In this document: piece by piece, positions 12,514-24,788 of the stretch
Numbering within the stretch: position 1 is the first letter of the stretch
Layout: every line of letters starts with the position of its first letter
Origin: Ceratorhiza oryzae-sativae
Taxonomy: Eukaryota > Basidiomycota > Agaricomycetes > Cantharellales > Ceratobasidiaceae
Length of the DNA: 64,000 nucleotides
Direction: 5' to 3'
NCBI GenBank assembly: GCA_030998015.1
Contig: JARWMV010000243.1
Coordinates: 248,001-312,000, forward strand
Made by a program: the position numbers and the translations under genes
Notes under the pieces: generated by a model
Databases searched by the model: none
What the model was told of the DNA's origin: nothing
Seen by the model: only the letters and a program-made list of their open reading frames with translations

Positions 12514-13990
12514 TCATTCAATACCGTTTAATCGCCAAAATAGATAATTATCGTTCGGTCTGCCGGTGCTTCGATTAGCAAGTACCAAACTACGCCGCAA
12601 GCTTATTAGCATGCAAATAGCCTCGAAAAAAAGGGTGGCTACCTTGAGAGAGGTCAAAATAGCGTCGACTCCCGACGAGAAGGCGTTGACAGCTGATGGG
12701 TATTGCGATCGAGTATCTGTCCCATACCAGATACTTCCGACCTTGCCATCTGATCGCTTTGCATACTGATTCACGGCACGTGCTTGAAGGCCGATCCAGT
12801 CGGAATACTTCCCGGTAACGGCCGAGTCGTTTACGACTTCAAGGAAGTACTGCAGGTGCCGCATGAACAATCCCTTGAAGCCAATCTGAAATCGAATTAT
12901 TTAGGCCAGGTTCTCATGGGTACGTGCAGGTTGCGCACCGCATTGAAATTACACTTGCCACTCGGAGGCAGATCGCAGCCTTCGGCGAGAATATTGTCCC
13001 TAGTCTTGTATTTGATGACAGTGTCAAGTGTTGTGAGAGCTGTGTCGACGTAAGAACGGTCTCCAGTGGCTTTATAGAGAAGACCAAGGGCGTGGAGAAC
13101 AACGCCCTGGTTGTAGGTCCAAGGTTCCCCATCATTGTTCGTACAATCAGGCAGGGAAGTTCCGCTTGGATTACGAGTTAGTAGGGCGTTACAGCTCCTT
13201 CAGATCCCAGCACACTTACTCGTTGTAGAGGCCGTCCTTGTACATCTTCGCTTTTACTGATTGTGCTATGAGCCATCCCTATGATTTAATCCTAATATTT
13301 AACTCACAAAATGTCCAAGAAGCCTTGGCATCATCCAAATAACTCTGAGTTTTGGTCTTGAGATAGGCCTTTACAGAAGCAACGATAAACAGTTCGTTCG
13401 TAATCGCATTCTTGTAGGGAGTTTTGCCGCTTCCGCTGCCTTCCCACCACACTAGCGGCAAAAACGGCGTTGTGAATCAGATATAAAGTAGGTCTAAAAA
13501 CGTCTACGTACCACCGCCATTACAGGCGCTCGTGGATCCTCCACGAGAATCCGTTCGGCCTTCGCCAGTCCACTTCAGCAAACTGATGCCAGCATTCTAG
13601 GCGATTATATAAGCTTGACACATTCTGCAGTATGTCTTTACTCACCCAGTAACGATCATCTGAGCTGCCAATCTTATCGAGCCACTCGCTAATCTTGAAG
13701 TAGAGTAGCACAGTCCATAGGGCGTCGTCGTGACTTTCTGCCATTGCACCGGATCCCAGCAAGAAGTCGACCGCGCCATCCGTGAAAGCAACCGCAGCGG
13801 AAGTAACGTGATGCTTATATTGGTTATCCCCGGTTAACAGCATGTAATTGACCGTGCCCTCGAGAGCAGTCTACATCTAGATTGTAAGCATATGCGGTTG
13901 GCTGTGCGGTGTATGCATACCACTTGGTGCCATAGATCCTTGGTTTGGGCGTAGCAGCCACATCCACCCGGTTGAACCGGGCCCATAGGC
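12514..13990 (-). CDS. Glycoside hydrolase family 76 (alpha-1,6-mannanase-like)
   Basis: GH76 enzymes hydrolyse alpha-1,6-mannan backbones of fungal cell walls, or act as transglycosylases linking GPI proteins to the wall. Minus-strand exons in order: LEGTVNYMLLTGDNQYKHHV to the catalytic Asp pair in AESHDDALWTVLLYF (13843 to about 13640); NAGISLLKWTGEG; the family signature WWEGSGSGKTPYKNAITNEL (about 13450); GWLIAQSVKAKMYKDGLYN; DCTNNDGEPWTYNQGVVLHA (about 13150); and the C-terminal block MRHLQYFLEVVND to 12514. Introns are 40-60 nt with GT-AG ends. The N-terminus is uncertain: no signal peptide is found next to the first clear exon, and the sequence upstream runs into the chitinase gene. 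The two may therefore be one predicted fusion, or this gene may have lost its 5' end. The family call is strong. Confidence 0.8.
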
Positions 13991-13999
13991 TGTGGAATG

Positions 14000-16722
14000 G
14001 GATCACTGTATTCTGTGAAAAAATCGGACATTTCGAACTTCATGTAGTCCTATCAGAGTCGGGTTTAGTCATTAGTGAGCGCTCATGGATAACATATATA
14101 ACCTTGGCCCAAGTCGCTGCATCAGTACATGGCTTTCCACTATTCGATGGGGAGGATTCGCAGCTATAATTAAGCTGATTGAGTGGAATTGCGATGCGAA
14201 AGGCTGAAACAAGCACATACGGGGATCGACCTGGTCCATACTCCATACCATTGTTCCACCAAAACACGTCTTGGCAGCAAAATCTTTCTTCGCGCTTTTG
14301 GTCCAAAAATTTAGCACTAGGAAAATCGATAGCATTCGAGTAACATACGCCCAAGTATCCTTATCATCGTAGGTAATCAAGTCGCCTCCGCTCTTGAACC
14401 ACTTTGTTTGCCCAGTCTTGTCATAGTTGACAGTATTCTTGCCAACGAGTCTGGTGATCTCAGAGTATGAGAGAACGCCACCTCCAGTTATTGTTAGATT
14501 CACGAACATAGTATATGCGCAATAAAAACTCACTAGCATTTGTGCATTCTCCAGGCGTACCTCCGCCAGTCATAGCACAGCCATATGCGTTGCAGTTACT
14601 GTCCTTGAGTTTATACGAACGACCATACCAAGCCATACCTATTTACGCGTCAGGATTTTGTTTCATATTTTTAGGCCGACAAGCAGTTCCTACCAAGGTT
14701 GACTACAATTGAAATTATTAGTCTTACGTTCATCGTTGCGCTGTGCGATCAGCCCACCTTTTGACATGTCAATACCGATGCGAGTGTACAGTAGTACGCT
14801 ATCTTTGATATCGTCCAAAGAAGTTTGCGGCAATGCGGACGAGTTAGCCCCATTTACAGTCGTGTCCTACAAATCTCTTAACCGCTTGTGGGCAAGAACG
14901 ACTGATAGGACCTACCCAAGGACCATGGTAATCGTACGCTACAAACAGGCCCATAAATCGACTCGCAGATAGAAATAGAAATATACTTACACATCATATT
15001 ATGAACGACACACTCGGAGCAATTTTGTCAAGTTCAAAACCTGTTGTCATTGCTAAGTGCGACTCACATGTTAACCGTTGTTGGACTAACCTTTCAGGAA
15101 CCAGTATCCCGAGGGAGTTGCCAATGAGATCTCAGCAGATGACAGCGCAGCCCTAAGCTCCTTGAAAAAAGCCGTAAGGTTAGGCGTGTCGGACGGCGGT
15201 CCCCCACGCTCAACAGATGCGGGATACTCTAAAATACTACTCGTAAACAAGTGCTCCATCCCGCAGTGAATAAGATAACTCACCCATATCAATATCAATA
15301 CCATCCAGCTTATACGTGGAAATAAAGGACTGGACAGACGCAATAAACGTCGCACGATTGGTTGAGCTTCCTATCATAGTTGTGAACAACGCCTTGTCAG
15401 AGCCTTCTTGCGAAAACGCCCAGCCGCCGACCGCGATCATGATCTTGGCTGATCCTTTCCGAGCAACAAGATCGTTGAGAAGTGTGATATCGTCGCTCGA
15501 GAGTGAAATCTTCATGTCTGAGCCAATCGTCGCAAAGGCAAATCTAAATCCAAAAGCAGCATGAGCGAAAACACAAAACCTAGACGTGCTGCTTACAAAG
15601 CATGCGTAAACCCGGAAATGTCAATCTGTTTGGATGAAACATTGTCACATTTACGTCGGTTCGCCCACCCAGCATAGTAGCCAACCACACGGGTCAGTTT
15701 ACTGGTTGAACACGAGGGAAGTGTTGGCATGAAGCAGTTGGACAGACATGGGTCTCCGTTCTACAAAATACCTAGCAGTCAGCGTATGTGCGCATTTCAG
15801 CAACGTGGATCCAGTATTACCGGAGACTTGGTGCAGAAATCCGTAGTGGTGCCGCAGTACCTACGAATAAACGAAATTGACTATTTATATCTGGTCGAAA
15901 CTCAGCATATATGTACTCACCCATAGGAGCTACAGCACGCTTTGAGAGGACACGTAGCGTTTCCTTTACTCTCCGGTCCACACTGCAGGTCCGGGTTGAC
16001 ACTGGCAATTTAATCAGTCAACCTAGAGCAAATAATAGGGGAGCGGGGAGCAGACATACGGAATAGGAGGGGGAGTGCCGGATGAAACACACATCTTGTA
16101 TCCAACTTGCAAGCTTGCACAACCTGGACAGTTAACCATGATCAGTACTCCAATCCAATAACGTTTCGAAGATAATATTCACCTTTCCACTTGTAATTCC
16201 CAGCATTCCATGTCTCGATCTGTGCTGTGGTGATGCTAAACTTGGTCGCAATTAATGCACAATAATCGCCCGTCACAGCCGTATAGGTATAGCACGACCC
16301 ATCTGCATTAGGTTTTGGTGCATTGGAGGGGAGAGTCCGGATGAGATGCACAACTTTTGCCCTGTAAAAATGTCAAGTACTCTCTGCCTATAGGAACAAA
16401 CAATAGGCGCACCAATTTGAAGTTTTGAACAATCCATTCCGGGATTATAAGACGAAAGCTGGGCAGGAGTGATCTTGGCGGCAGTATAAATATCGTAGCT
16501 TTATTTATTTATTTAGCAAACGGCTCGGGCTAGGATGAACCAGGTTTACCATGTGCTATAAGGCGAACCAACAGTCGCAGTTTGACAATCTACATAGCAG
16601 CGTTAGATCTCTCCAACTGGAGGTCATAGGGAAACAAACATACCAGCCGCGAAGGATCCCGAGACAAACAAGGAGCACACAGCCAAAGCTGTCCCAACAA
16701 TCCTAGACATCGAAAGGACCAT
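14000..16722 (-). CDS. Secreted GH18 chitinase with LysM and chitin-binding (CBM18) modules
   Basis: Hydrolyses chitin; the LysM plus CBM18 plus GH18 order is that of subgroup C fungal chitinases. The ATG at 16722 starts a signal peptide (MVLSMSRIVGTALAVCSLF...FAA). Next come LysM1 (DCQTATVGSPYSTW, YDIYTAAKITPAQLSSYNPG), LysM2 (SCYTYTAVTGDYCALIATKF, then CASLQVGYKMCVSSG), a Cys-rich CBM18-like stretch (NPDLQCGPESKGNATCP) and the GH18 barrel. The barrel shows VVGYYAGW, KIMIAVGGWAFSQ, and the acid motif DGIDIDM+E, whose Glu codon is completed only after splicing (intron near 15250-15290). YDYHGPW and FGGTMVWSMDQVDP follow (to about 14220). One base appears lost or gained between the LysM modules at about 16330-16340. 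The C-terminal end beyond 14210 is unresolved. It neighbours GH76, suggesting joint wall remodelling or attack on other fungi (inference). Confidence 0.85.
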
Positions 16723-16729
16723 CCTGGGG

Positions 16730-19240
16730 AGTTGTTGGCTTGAAGACGAATCAAACTGGTTTTATATCATTTGTGCAACATCACTTTTTTTTTATAGCCC
16801 AACGCCAAGTCCGACAGCCTGAGCATCCTTGATTCCGCGTAGCTCATCGGCAACCACGGCCATCTCGGTCGGGGAACCCAATCAGCAATGTGACCCGAAG
16901 ATGATAGAGTCCTAAACAAAGCCCGAGGAAGCCTTGCGAAACATTAGCCGAGAAAAGGGCTTGGCACCGAGAATGTTCCGTTGACTGGTTGTGTCCTTGC
17001 ATCTGATCACGAAGAGGTTCAAAAATTGACAAAAAGTCCAGCCAGCACTTCAGCAAATCACTTGCCAACTGTGGTTTGAAAGAACGTGGGCGCTACTTGC
17101 ACAGGTCATCCTAAAAAGTGCACCCGATAGAAAGATAGGTACATACGCCTCAAACGCGACAGGGGCCAAACCAAACGACGCTATTGAATGAGAGAATCCT
17201 TTTCAAGGTCGGAGCAAAGAGGCTTCCAACTACACTGTTGAATGCATAGCCACACCTAGACTGGGCTGTGCGCACTCTTCTTGGCTAGTCAGGTTTGTTT
17301 GATGATCATGAGTGGCCGAAATGTTATTACTCCAAGGAGCAATCCCAGAGCGCCAGCGAGATTCGTCGCCTGATGCGCCATTGGCAGCAGTGGTCGCCGA
17401 TCACAGAACGAAATCAGATCGGATGCAATATCCCCTGGCCGACCCATCAAATCGATATGCCCCAGCTTCCGAACATTTATTTCCTATTTTGTTGCTCGTG
17501 ACAGCTGGTATTCTGATTCTAATTCTCCTGAGAATTCTTCTATTCATATTCAGGGTAACGATTGACCTGAGGGCATGCGCTAGGCTCAGGCAACCCAGCA
17601 CTCATGAACAGAATGACAAGAACACAAGTTGGACCAAACTTGGCAATAAAATAAATATAAATTCATTAAGGACGGCGCGTCAGGGGGGGGGGGGTAATTG
17701 TTGGGGGAGGAGGGGGAGAGGCGGGAAGGAAGAGAATGTGGAATACGGTAATCAACAACTACAAGGGATCAAACGAACGAGCCAACCATTTGGTAAAAAT
17801 ACGCCGACCGAGCTCTCGCACACCCATGGTCGACACACTCCGGGTGCACTTATCCCTGCGTTCGCTTTCCCTCACTAAATTTGCCTATGAGTACAAGGAA
17901 ATGGCAGACAGCAAGGCCGAGATCTCGAAGCATGTCATGATGTCCAATCCTGTGCATATAGGCTTGTTTCATATCCGAAAATTCTACGATTCGCTCGCTA
18001 CCAAGGTGCTGACAGTATTCATCCATGTCTCGTGCGCGAGCCGATGTGTGATTCTCCATTTGCGTTTAGGCGCTGGACATCCCACTAGCCTGTCCTAGAT
18101 ATAAAGCATGCAAACATCTTGATGGGTGGCAAGGAGCTCGCCCGTATTGGGGGACGCTGCTTGGAAAGAGGGCGACCTTCCAGTCCCTCACAGGAAACGA
18201 AGGCCGAACGAGATACTGCTTGCCCATGGAAACCTCCGACAAAATCTTTGGAAACAGCATGCTAAAAACACTCCAACTTTGGAAGTACAGTGCGGCGTGA
18301 CTCGGGACCATCCAACTGTTACATCGAACTAGGCATAAACCTGGCTCCGCAAGTCGTCTTACAGGCCGGATGGAGCTATAGCATAGATATATGGGATCCT
18401 AGCTTGATGGCGCGTCGCATCACATGCATAAATATCATGTGTGAGCCAAGACAACATATATGTGAGCCATGCGGAGGGCATTCAGGTCTAAACTGCACCC
18501 GGTTCGCGCCCGGCTTGGTTAGTTTGTCATTCTGCTTAGTCACCGAGCTTGCGAGAGTGCAGCCATCGGTTATTAGGTCTGTCCTATTGAAACGGCCTGG
18601 ATCGGGTCGAGTCAGAGTCTTCTTCAGGCAACGATTGCTGTTTAACCACCATATGAAGCAAAATAGCGGATGTCTTTGCCTGGAGATAGAAGCTCGGCTA
18701 GAGATAATCTGAGATGAAAGGAGAGGGGAAGAATATTTTCCTCGAGTCTCAAGAAGAATGCTGCGCTAGTTGTGTGAGAGGGGGATACGCAAGGAGCTGC
18801 TTGACGATCCATGGCTTTACCTTAAGCCATAACAGGAAATCCTAGTCGCTTGAGCAGATGTTGACTGAGACTTGAAATGCGACGCACACGATAACACAGC
18901 CACATCACAGTAGCGTGGTGTCGCCCCGCAACTGAATATTTTCGCTTTATTTTAGTCATCATTTGGCCATGCGACACGCCGCCAGAACACAAACGACAGA
19001 TGCATGCACAGTCAGCATAAAATAATCAAACACTGTTATCAGGTGAAAGAGGTTTCAGCTCGTACCAGCGCACGTAAACTTTGATTTCCTAAAGGTTCTC
19101 ATCAGAAGTAGATAGTAAACGTTATATTATTTGCAAGTTTGGCCACATGGACAATCGAAAATCCTCGTCATCATGGAAGATCTATGACCACACATGGTCG
19201 TTTTATTACCCAAATTATAGCATACAACTACCCAAGCAGT
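16730..19240. other. Gene-poor stretch
   Basis: Several short frames occur on both strands (for example 17312-17878 plus and 18290-18712 plus), but none shows domain motifs, codon-like bias or supporting splice sites. The left end should contain the chitinase promoter. The segment includes a run of 12 G (17683-17694) in a G-rich tract. Confidence 0.5.
17683..17730 (+). repeat. Poly-G run and G-rich tract
   Basis: Twelve consecutive G are followed within 40 bases by further runs of five G (TTGGGGGAGGAGGGGGAG). The pattern meets the usual G-quadruplex criterion of four or more G-runs. Homopolymer length may be affected by sequencing error. Confidence 0.6.
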
Positions 19241-19244
19241 CCGT

Positions 19245-21526
19245 CTAAATCCCCCTCTTATTCTCACCCAAACCATGTGAAAATCGCTCTGCATAGCGCG
19301 GCCGATGACGCTGCATACGAGGCCCAGACTCTCGCTTCCCAAGCGACGTCGAGTTGACGCCTTGCCCTTCGGGCCGATGGTTACAAAGCTGAGGATCCGC
19401 TCGTTAGCGCACGCCATCGCGAACATTTGAAGGAAATCTTACATCTTTGGACGAATCCGGGATCTGGAACTGCCTCACAACTTCAGGCTGAACCACTATG
19501 ACGGCCGCGAACCCTGCAGCAAGGTGCCAGTCGATATGGCAGTGCATGACTACAGGCCGTACGGTCAGCCTCCCATTGAAACTGAGAAAAGCGAAAACAA
19601 GCTTACACCATACACCCGGAACGTCGGGCATTATACGAATCACAGCCCAGCTCTGCGCCGGGACGACGTGTGTGTCTCGTCGGAGAGGATTCGCCGTGTT
19701 GAATTTCATCTGCCTGTATGTGTCCTCGGTAAGCGCACCTGAGCCCTCGCCAACGATCCAGAAGCTGAAAGCGTGAACTCCATACCCATAAGATTAGCAT
19801 TTGTTCGATTGATGATGCATGCAGACTCACGATGATAAGGATGGTCGATCGGGTCTCTGTTGTTGATGACGATGTCCGCTGCGCCCAACCCATTGAATGT
19901 CAAATTCGCGACTCGACTGGCGTCTATGTCTTTCCCTTGAGCGACATCGTACAGCACTGGCCGATACCACATATGATCGAACCCGACATTATTGACGCGA
20001 AACCCAACAACGCCGTCTGAGTATCTTCCCACTTGGGTGTTGAAGATACCGTGCTGGGTGACCGTCGTAGGGGCGTCTTCCTTTACAAGAGGAACCAGGG
20101 CCGACGTGTCAATATCACGACACGACGATCCAAGCTCCTCTTTCCAGTCTCGGGTTGTCGGAAGATCGGTGTTGGTAGTCGGTCCGTACCGCAAGATAGC
20201 AAGCGCGGTATCGTTGTAGTCCTTGGTCGTATACGCGAAGCATCCCTTGTTCATCTCGCCTCGCATCCAGAACGAATCACCGAGTTTACCCTTGTCGGTC
20301 TTGAGTAGCACCGAATACCGCTGACCATTGTGAGATTGGACGCGATGGAGGTCGTTTACAGCCGGGCTTGAGATGAGCGTGTCATCTGCTTCAATGACGG
20401 ATAGGGTATGATCGTCGATCGAGTTCCATATCATAGCTAGGGTCGACGGGTCAGCCTAAATTGAGACGGAAACGGCATCAAATGAATCACCATGTGCAGC
20501 GGCGTTAATCAGCCGGAGGCGATATGTCTTGTTCGGCACAACCTGAAGTTCGTAGGGCTTCTGCGTGAAACATGTCTCCGGTGTGCCGTAAGTCTTGCAA
20601 TCCCACGTCCCAAACCCGTTGAACATGGCCGATCTAGGTGGGGGAGCGGGGGTTTCCTGTGTGTGGCGTCAGTGAGGTTTGCTCCAGAGGCTGACGAGAT
20701 TTGGTTAGACGTACACCATCGTAACCCTGCGGACTCTCTAGACCAGCAACGATTTCGGCCGAGGTGTTATGATACCAGTCGGCCATAATAAGCACTTGGT
20801 CGAAATCGTAGTGAACGCCACGCTTGAGGGGGTCTCGAACTGAATGCACAATCAGCGGCTGAAAGATAAAAATGAGTGCTGACCTCCAAATCACATCAGA
20901 TGAATAGCTCACACCATGGATACCGTCTGCCAATTGCGACCCGGCGTGTGCACTAGATTTATAGAGGCTCAGTATACATGAACTACTACATCCAGAAAGC
21001 GTACTTACTGCCACCAGTAGGTCCCATATTGCCCCTCGACCTTGAACTCGTACGTGAACGAGCCACCGGCCGGGATGGGGCATTGCGTGATACCAGCAGG
21101 TCCATCCATCCAGGCCGTCCCATTTTGGAAAAGACCGTGCCAATGAATCGTTGTGCCGACTTTAGGGAGCTTGTTTGTGACACGAACAATGATGGTGTCT
21201 CCTTCATTGGCTTCGATCAACGGACCGGGATACTGACCTGTAATAGGAAAGCGGAAGTGAGAAAATGGCTTAAAGTCAATGCCAAACAGTTTTATACCAT
21301 TGACGACCAGCATCTGACGATAAAACCCATCAGGAGCACCCTCCTTCATTTCAATGGTCCAGTCATAAGTGCGAACTGTAGGCTTGTCCGTGATCACAAA
21401 CAGGGGTGAAAGAGCGAGTTCCTCCAGGCGGGGTTGAACGAGCGGACGCGATGGAGGCGCGTCTTGGCTCAAGACCAAGTTCACAAATGATAGAGCGCCC
21501 AGCAGGACGCGTCGAGGGAGAATCAT
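19245..21526 (-). CDS. Multicopper oxidase / laccase
   Basis: Secreted copper enzyme oxidising phenols or related substrates with O2 reduction. The start at 21526 gives a signal peptide MILPRRVLLGALSFVNLVLS. The four copper motifs are all visible. L1 is TTIHWHGLFQNGTAWMDGP. L2 is YWWHAHAGSQLADGIHG, with its first His codon split by an intron (about 20950-21010). L3 is HPYHLHAFSFWIVGEGSG, also split by an intron near 19780-19830. L4 is VMHCHIDWHLAAGF. The ten ligand residues are present. The residue ten after the T1 Cys is Phe, as in high-potential laccases. Downstream of L3 the usual Gly-His is Ala-Phe. The last exon is inferred to end LGENKRGI at 19245. Six or more short introns. The sequence looks more like the WHAHAG-type multicopper oxidases than classical white-rot laccases. 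Function inferred from family. Confidence 0.88.
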
Positions 21527-21549
21527 CTAGAAACAACGTCGGGGAGAAA

Positions 21550-23160
21550 GGTGAAGACTGGCTGAGCGGAGAACGCGCAATTTATGTTGTCAAAACAATG
21601 GTATTGCATCTGGAGCGAAACTGATTTATTCCGTGGATTGGATGGGGCGCCATTTGGGGCGAGTCGCTGCAGCTTCGACGGTCGAGAAGCACAGGCTTGG
21701 GTCCGTCCGAAGCCATCTCGTCGGCTGATTCGGGGGCTTACCCAGCTTCTCGTCCCGGGTCACTGCGGCCACGAGCGGTGCAAACCGACGCCGATCTATG
21801 AACAAATCTATTTCTGAGTGCGTAGCCCCGCATCAAAGCCCGGTTCCCCCATCGCGCGATCCAGATTCTCATCCCGCATCGTAACATCAAGAATGGGTGA
21901 CAAGGCGAATAGAGCTTTTCTTTGACGAAAATCAATGCCTGCATTCACTCTCAGATATACATTTTTATTCAAATTACGATTAGAGAGTCAGGCAATTTAG
22001 GCAGACCAAGCGGCTAGAGAGAGATAGAGAGATAGATAGAGATGTAATACAGCTACAAGCGTTGTCAAAGACTGCGAAGTAGAGCCAAGAACCTACAGTA
22101 TGGCGAGTGGTAGTTCAAGGGCAGGTCTTCATTTGGAGACGACCGGTCCCAGGGTATTCCATGCCACTCCACGCTGAACTCATCCTCGTTAGGTATGCTC
22201 CAGCCCCAGAGTCCAGGACCTGTCCCAACCCGAGTCATCGTCGCCGAGCGCTGGTCCCAGGATATCCTCTCAGCTTACGTTTCGGGGTCGACCCGAGTGT
22301 CATGCTGACCAGGCTTAATGTCCCAATCCGAGCGCTCGGTCGACATTATCCAAGCAAGGGTGTCCACCGGGGTGATCCAGATACGATGGGAGGTCCAATA
22401 GGAGCAGGGGTCTTTGAACGCGATAATATCATGATATTTACTCGTGCCATTCTAATGATTTACCCATGAAGAGTGGTTTCCTGTGGATTTCATGTGCCGA
22501 TGAACCCCATGCCTGAGGTCAGCCTCGTCGTTGAGTGCGGACCCGGGATATACTTCCGACTCATGGTTGCTGAGACTAATGCACTATAGGCGCATCGACC
22601 ATCAGCCACGGAGCCCCAACGATAAGGGCAGGATAGAGTGAAATGACGGCGCATGGCTAAAGCCAACAGGCTGAGGCGCCGCTCGGTCCAGCCTATGCAA
22701 TGGATATCAATGACTGGATGAGGGACAAACTGAATAGAAGTGCTTACCTTGAATCGAGTAGATCATGTCGAGTTCGTGAGTGAATGAATAGGTGAGAGAG
22801 GCAGCGATGTTTGAGGTGGTGGATGGGCGGAAAGAGCTGCCCCCCTCAGACGGCCTATTCTTACCCCGCCCGGCCTGGCCCGTGCTTGTTTTGTAGAGAG
22901 ATCGATTTTCGCAGCTTGCGGTTTGGGCGGCCGAACTGCCGTGGCGTATTCGGTACTCGGTCTGGATCTCAACCCCTGTTGGTTGGACCACTTCCGTATA
23001 TGAAGCGCTGGGCGAGCCGGACACCACGTCAGGGTATCTTGGGCGTCTAACTCACCAGGCGTCCCATGATCTATCAATAAAGGCAGCGAGTGAGTTCTCC
23101 GCAGTAGACAGCGTCGGAAGGTGTATGCATGTGTTTGTGCGTCCTTTTCCCAGCGCCTAA
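21550..23160. other. Intergenic region with no supported gene
   Basis: Open frames here (22107-22469 plus; 22763-23353 minus) have no recognisable motif and are likely chance in GC-rich DNA. The left part is the presumed laccase promoter. A short purine microsatellite is present. Confidence 0.45.
22014..22045 (+). repeat. GA/GATA microsatellite
   Basis: Imperfect run of GAGA and GATA units (AGAGAGAGATAGAGAGATAG and following). Confidence 0.7.
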
Positions 23161-23163
23161 ATG

Positions 23164-24290
23164 CTAAAACTGGTGGCGCCAGGGCGCATATAGACAGGTT
23201 TGACCCCAAGCCCCGTGAGTATAACGCAAGAGCGTGGTGGGCGGGGACAGACCAAACAAGATGAGAGAGCGAATCGCAGGGTTTGCCGCTAGGTGCAAAG
23301 CGATATCTCGCTGCGTGGGGAGCTGAGAAGGCATAAAAGCAAACACTCTGCACAACTCGGTCAGACCAGAGTAGATCCTATGCCTCCAATCGACGGCAAC
23401 ATTCACGAGGCGAATGGCGCCGATGGACTGTAGAAGCAATCCAACCTGACGACCAGCTAAATTCGCGTCTTGAATACCAGGTAGTTTCAACTCCCGAAGA
23501 TCCATGTGCACGTTCAGTTGGAGCCTTCGAGCTATGGCTGGGCAGCCTCGTTGGGCCCAAGAAGCGAGTAGCGTGCTTACGACGGGATGAGCCGCATAAT
23601 TGGATATCGTAATGCATAGCGTCTGAATGCATTGTGTTAACGGCATCACAAACCTCGACGCCTTGGACATACCGGATGTAGCCAGAGGCAGACCTGCAGG
23701 TTTCCTTTCCATGTCGTAGAGGCAGAAGTCAGCGTCTCGTACGTGAAGCTGCAATGGTGCACTCTGCGAGCATTTGGCCAACATGGAAGCTCAAACCCAA
23801 TGTCTCTGTGCCAAAGGTCCAACGAGGACCAGCTTAAGTAATTACCAAAAGTTCGGAAACTGAAGAATCAAACGGCGCCACATGGCGCAAACGCTGGACA
23901 GAGTACTCGGGGAGATCGGGTCCCCTGGTAAATCTTTGTAGTCTTCGTTAATCCAGGATTGGGTAGCTAGAACAAATATCGCGGATAAAATCTCGGGATG
24001 AAGTCTGTTCATGGGAGTAAGAGTGCACAACGAGCTACTCGCCGCGAGCAAGCGCAGTAGTAAGATAGTTTCTCTTTGCGCTGTGAGAGAGTTGGAAGGG
24101 CCATATCCAGGTTAGCTGCGGCTGTTTTCGACGTGTCTGAAATAGCCAGTCTCTTCGAGTTAGTCAGAGAATTTTCGAGTTCGAGACGCGCGTCAACGTA
24201 TTGTTGGAAGAGACTCTCTAGTCTCGTATGGGCGGAATTCCAATTTGAAGCCCTGTGGCAAGTGTTTCGGAACGGGATGTAGACATCGCG
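23164..24290 (-). pseudogene. F-box-like protein, copy 1, broken
   Basis: F-box proteins are substrate adaptors of SCF ubiquitin ligases. This copy aligns with its neighbour at 24789-26546. An N-terminal helical region (RLESLFQQYVDARLELENSL) precedes an F-box (PMNRLHPEILSAIFVLATQS, about 24010) with LSSVCAMWRRLI and PNFW. The frame changes just before the F-box (about 24060). After PNFW the frame stops, though a GT-AG intron (about 23865-23820) could bridge this. The middle (MLAKCSQSAPLQLHV...) aligns more weakly, and homology is lost after the RSLILF motif at about 23240. It lacks the last 200 or so residues of its paralogue. Best read as a truncated, degenerating member of the tandem cluster. 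Confidence 0.65.
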
Positions 24291-24299
24291 AATGTGCTC

Positions 24300-24780
24300 T
24301 GGCTCGCGATCCGGATCGACCAGGTTGTCCAGACACGAGCGACCCCGGCAAATGGATCTATTTTATTATTTAAAAAAATCGCGTTGGGGCCCCAGTCGGG
24401 ACTGATGATTGGCAGTTTGAAGTGTGGTGGTGGCTTGACAAGAGGAATTTGTGGCGCCCATAGAAATGACGTTATTGTTTGGCAGACCCCCAAGCAAAAG
24501 GAAAGGCCACCCCTCCTCACGTGCAATGCGAGCGCAAGTCACGCGCGCGGCAGCCTGGAGCGCATACAAATATCATGCACGTCAAAAATCGACATTGAAC
24601 TCTGCCATTACGCAACATTTGCCCATTCGGGAATGGCGGCGCACACACACCCGCCTCATTTGGCTGAGAATCGCCGAATTGAATCCTCCGTAATTGAATT
24701 CAAAAGTTTAATACATTTTTACAAAAAGGCGAGGCTACATTGAAAGCGCTTCATAGATATGTCCAAACGACACAGAAACA
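24300..24780. other. Spacer between F-box copies 1 and 2
   Basis: No gene seen. It holds the presumed promoter side of F-box copy 1 and the 3' side of copy 2. Confidence 0.4.
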
Positions 24781-24788
24781 CTACTGGA

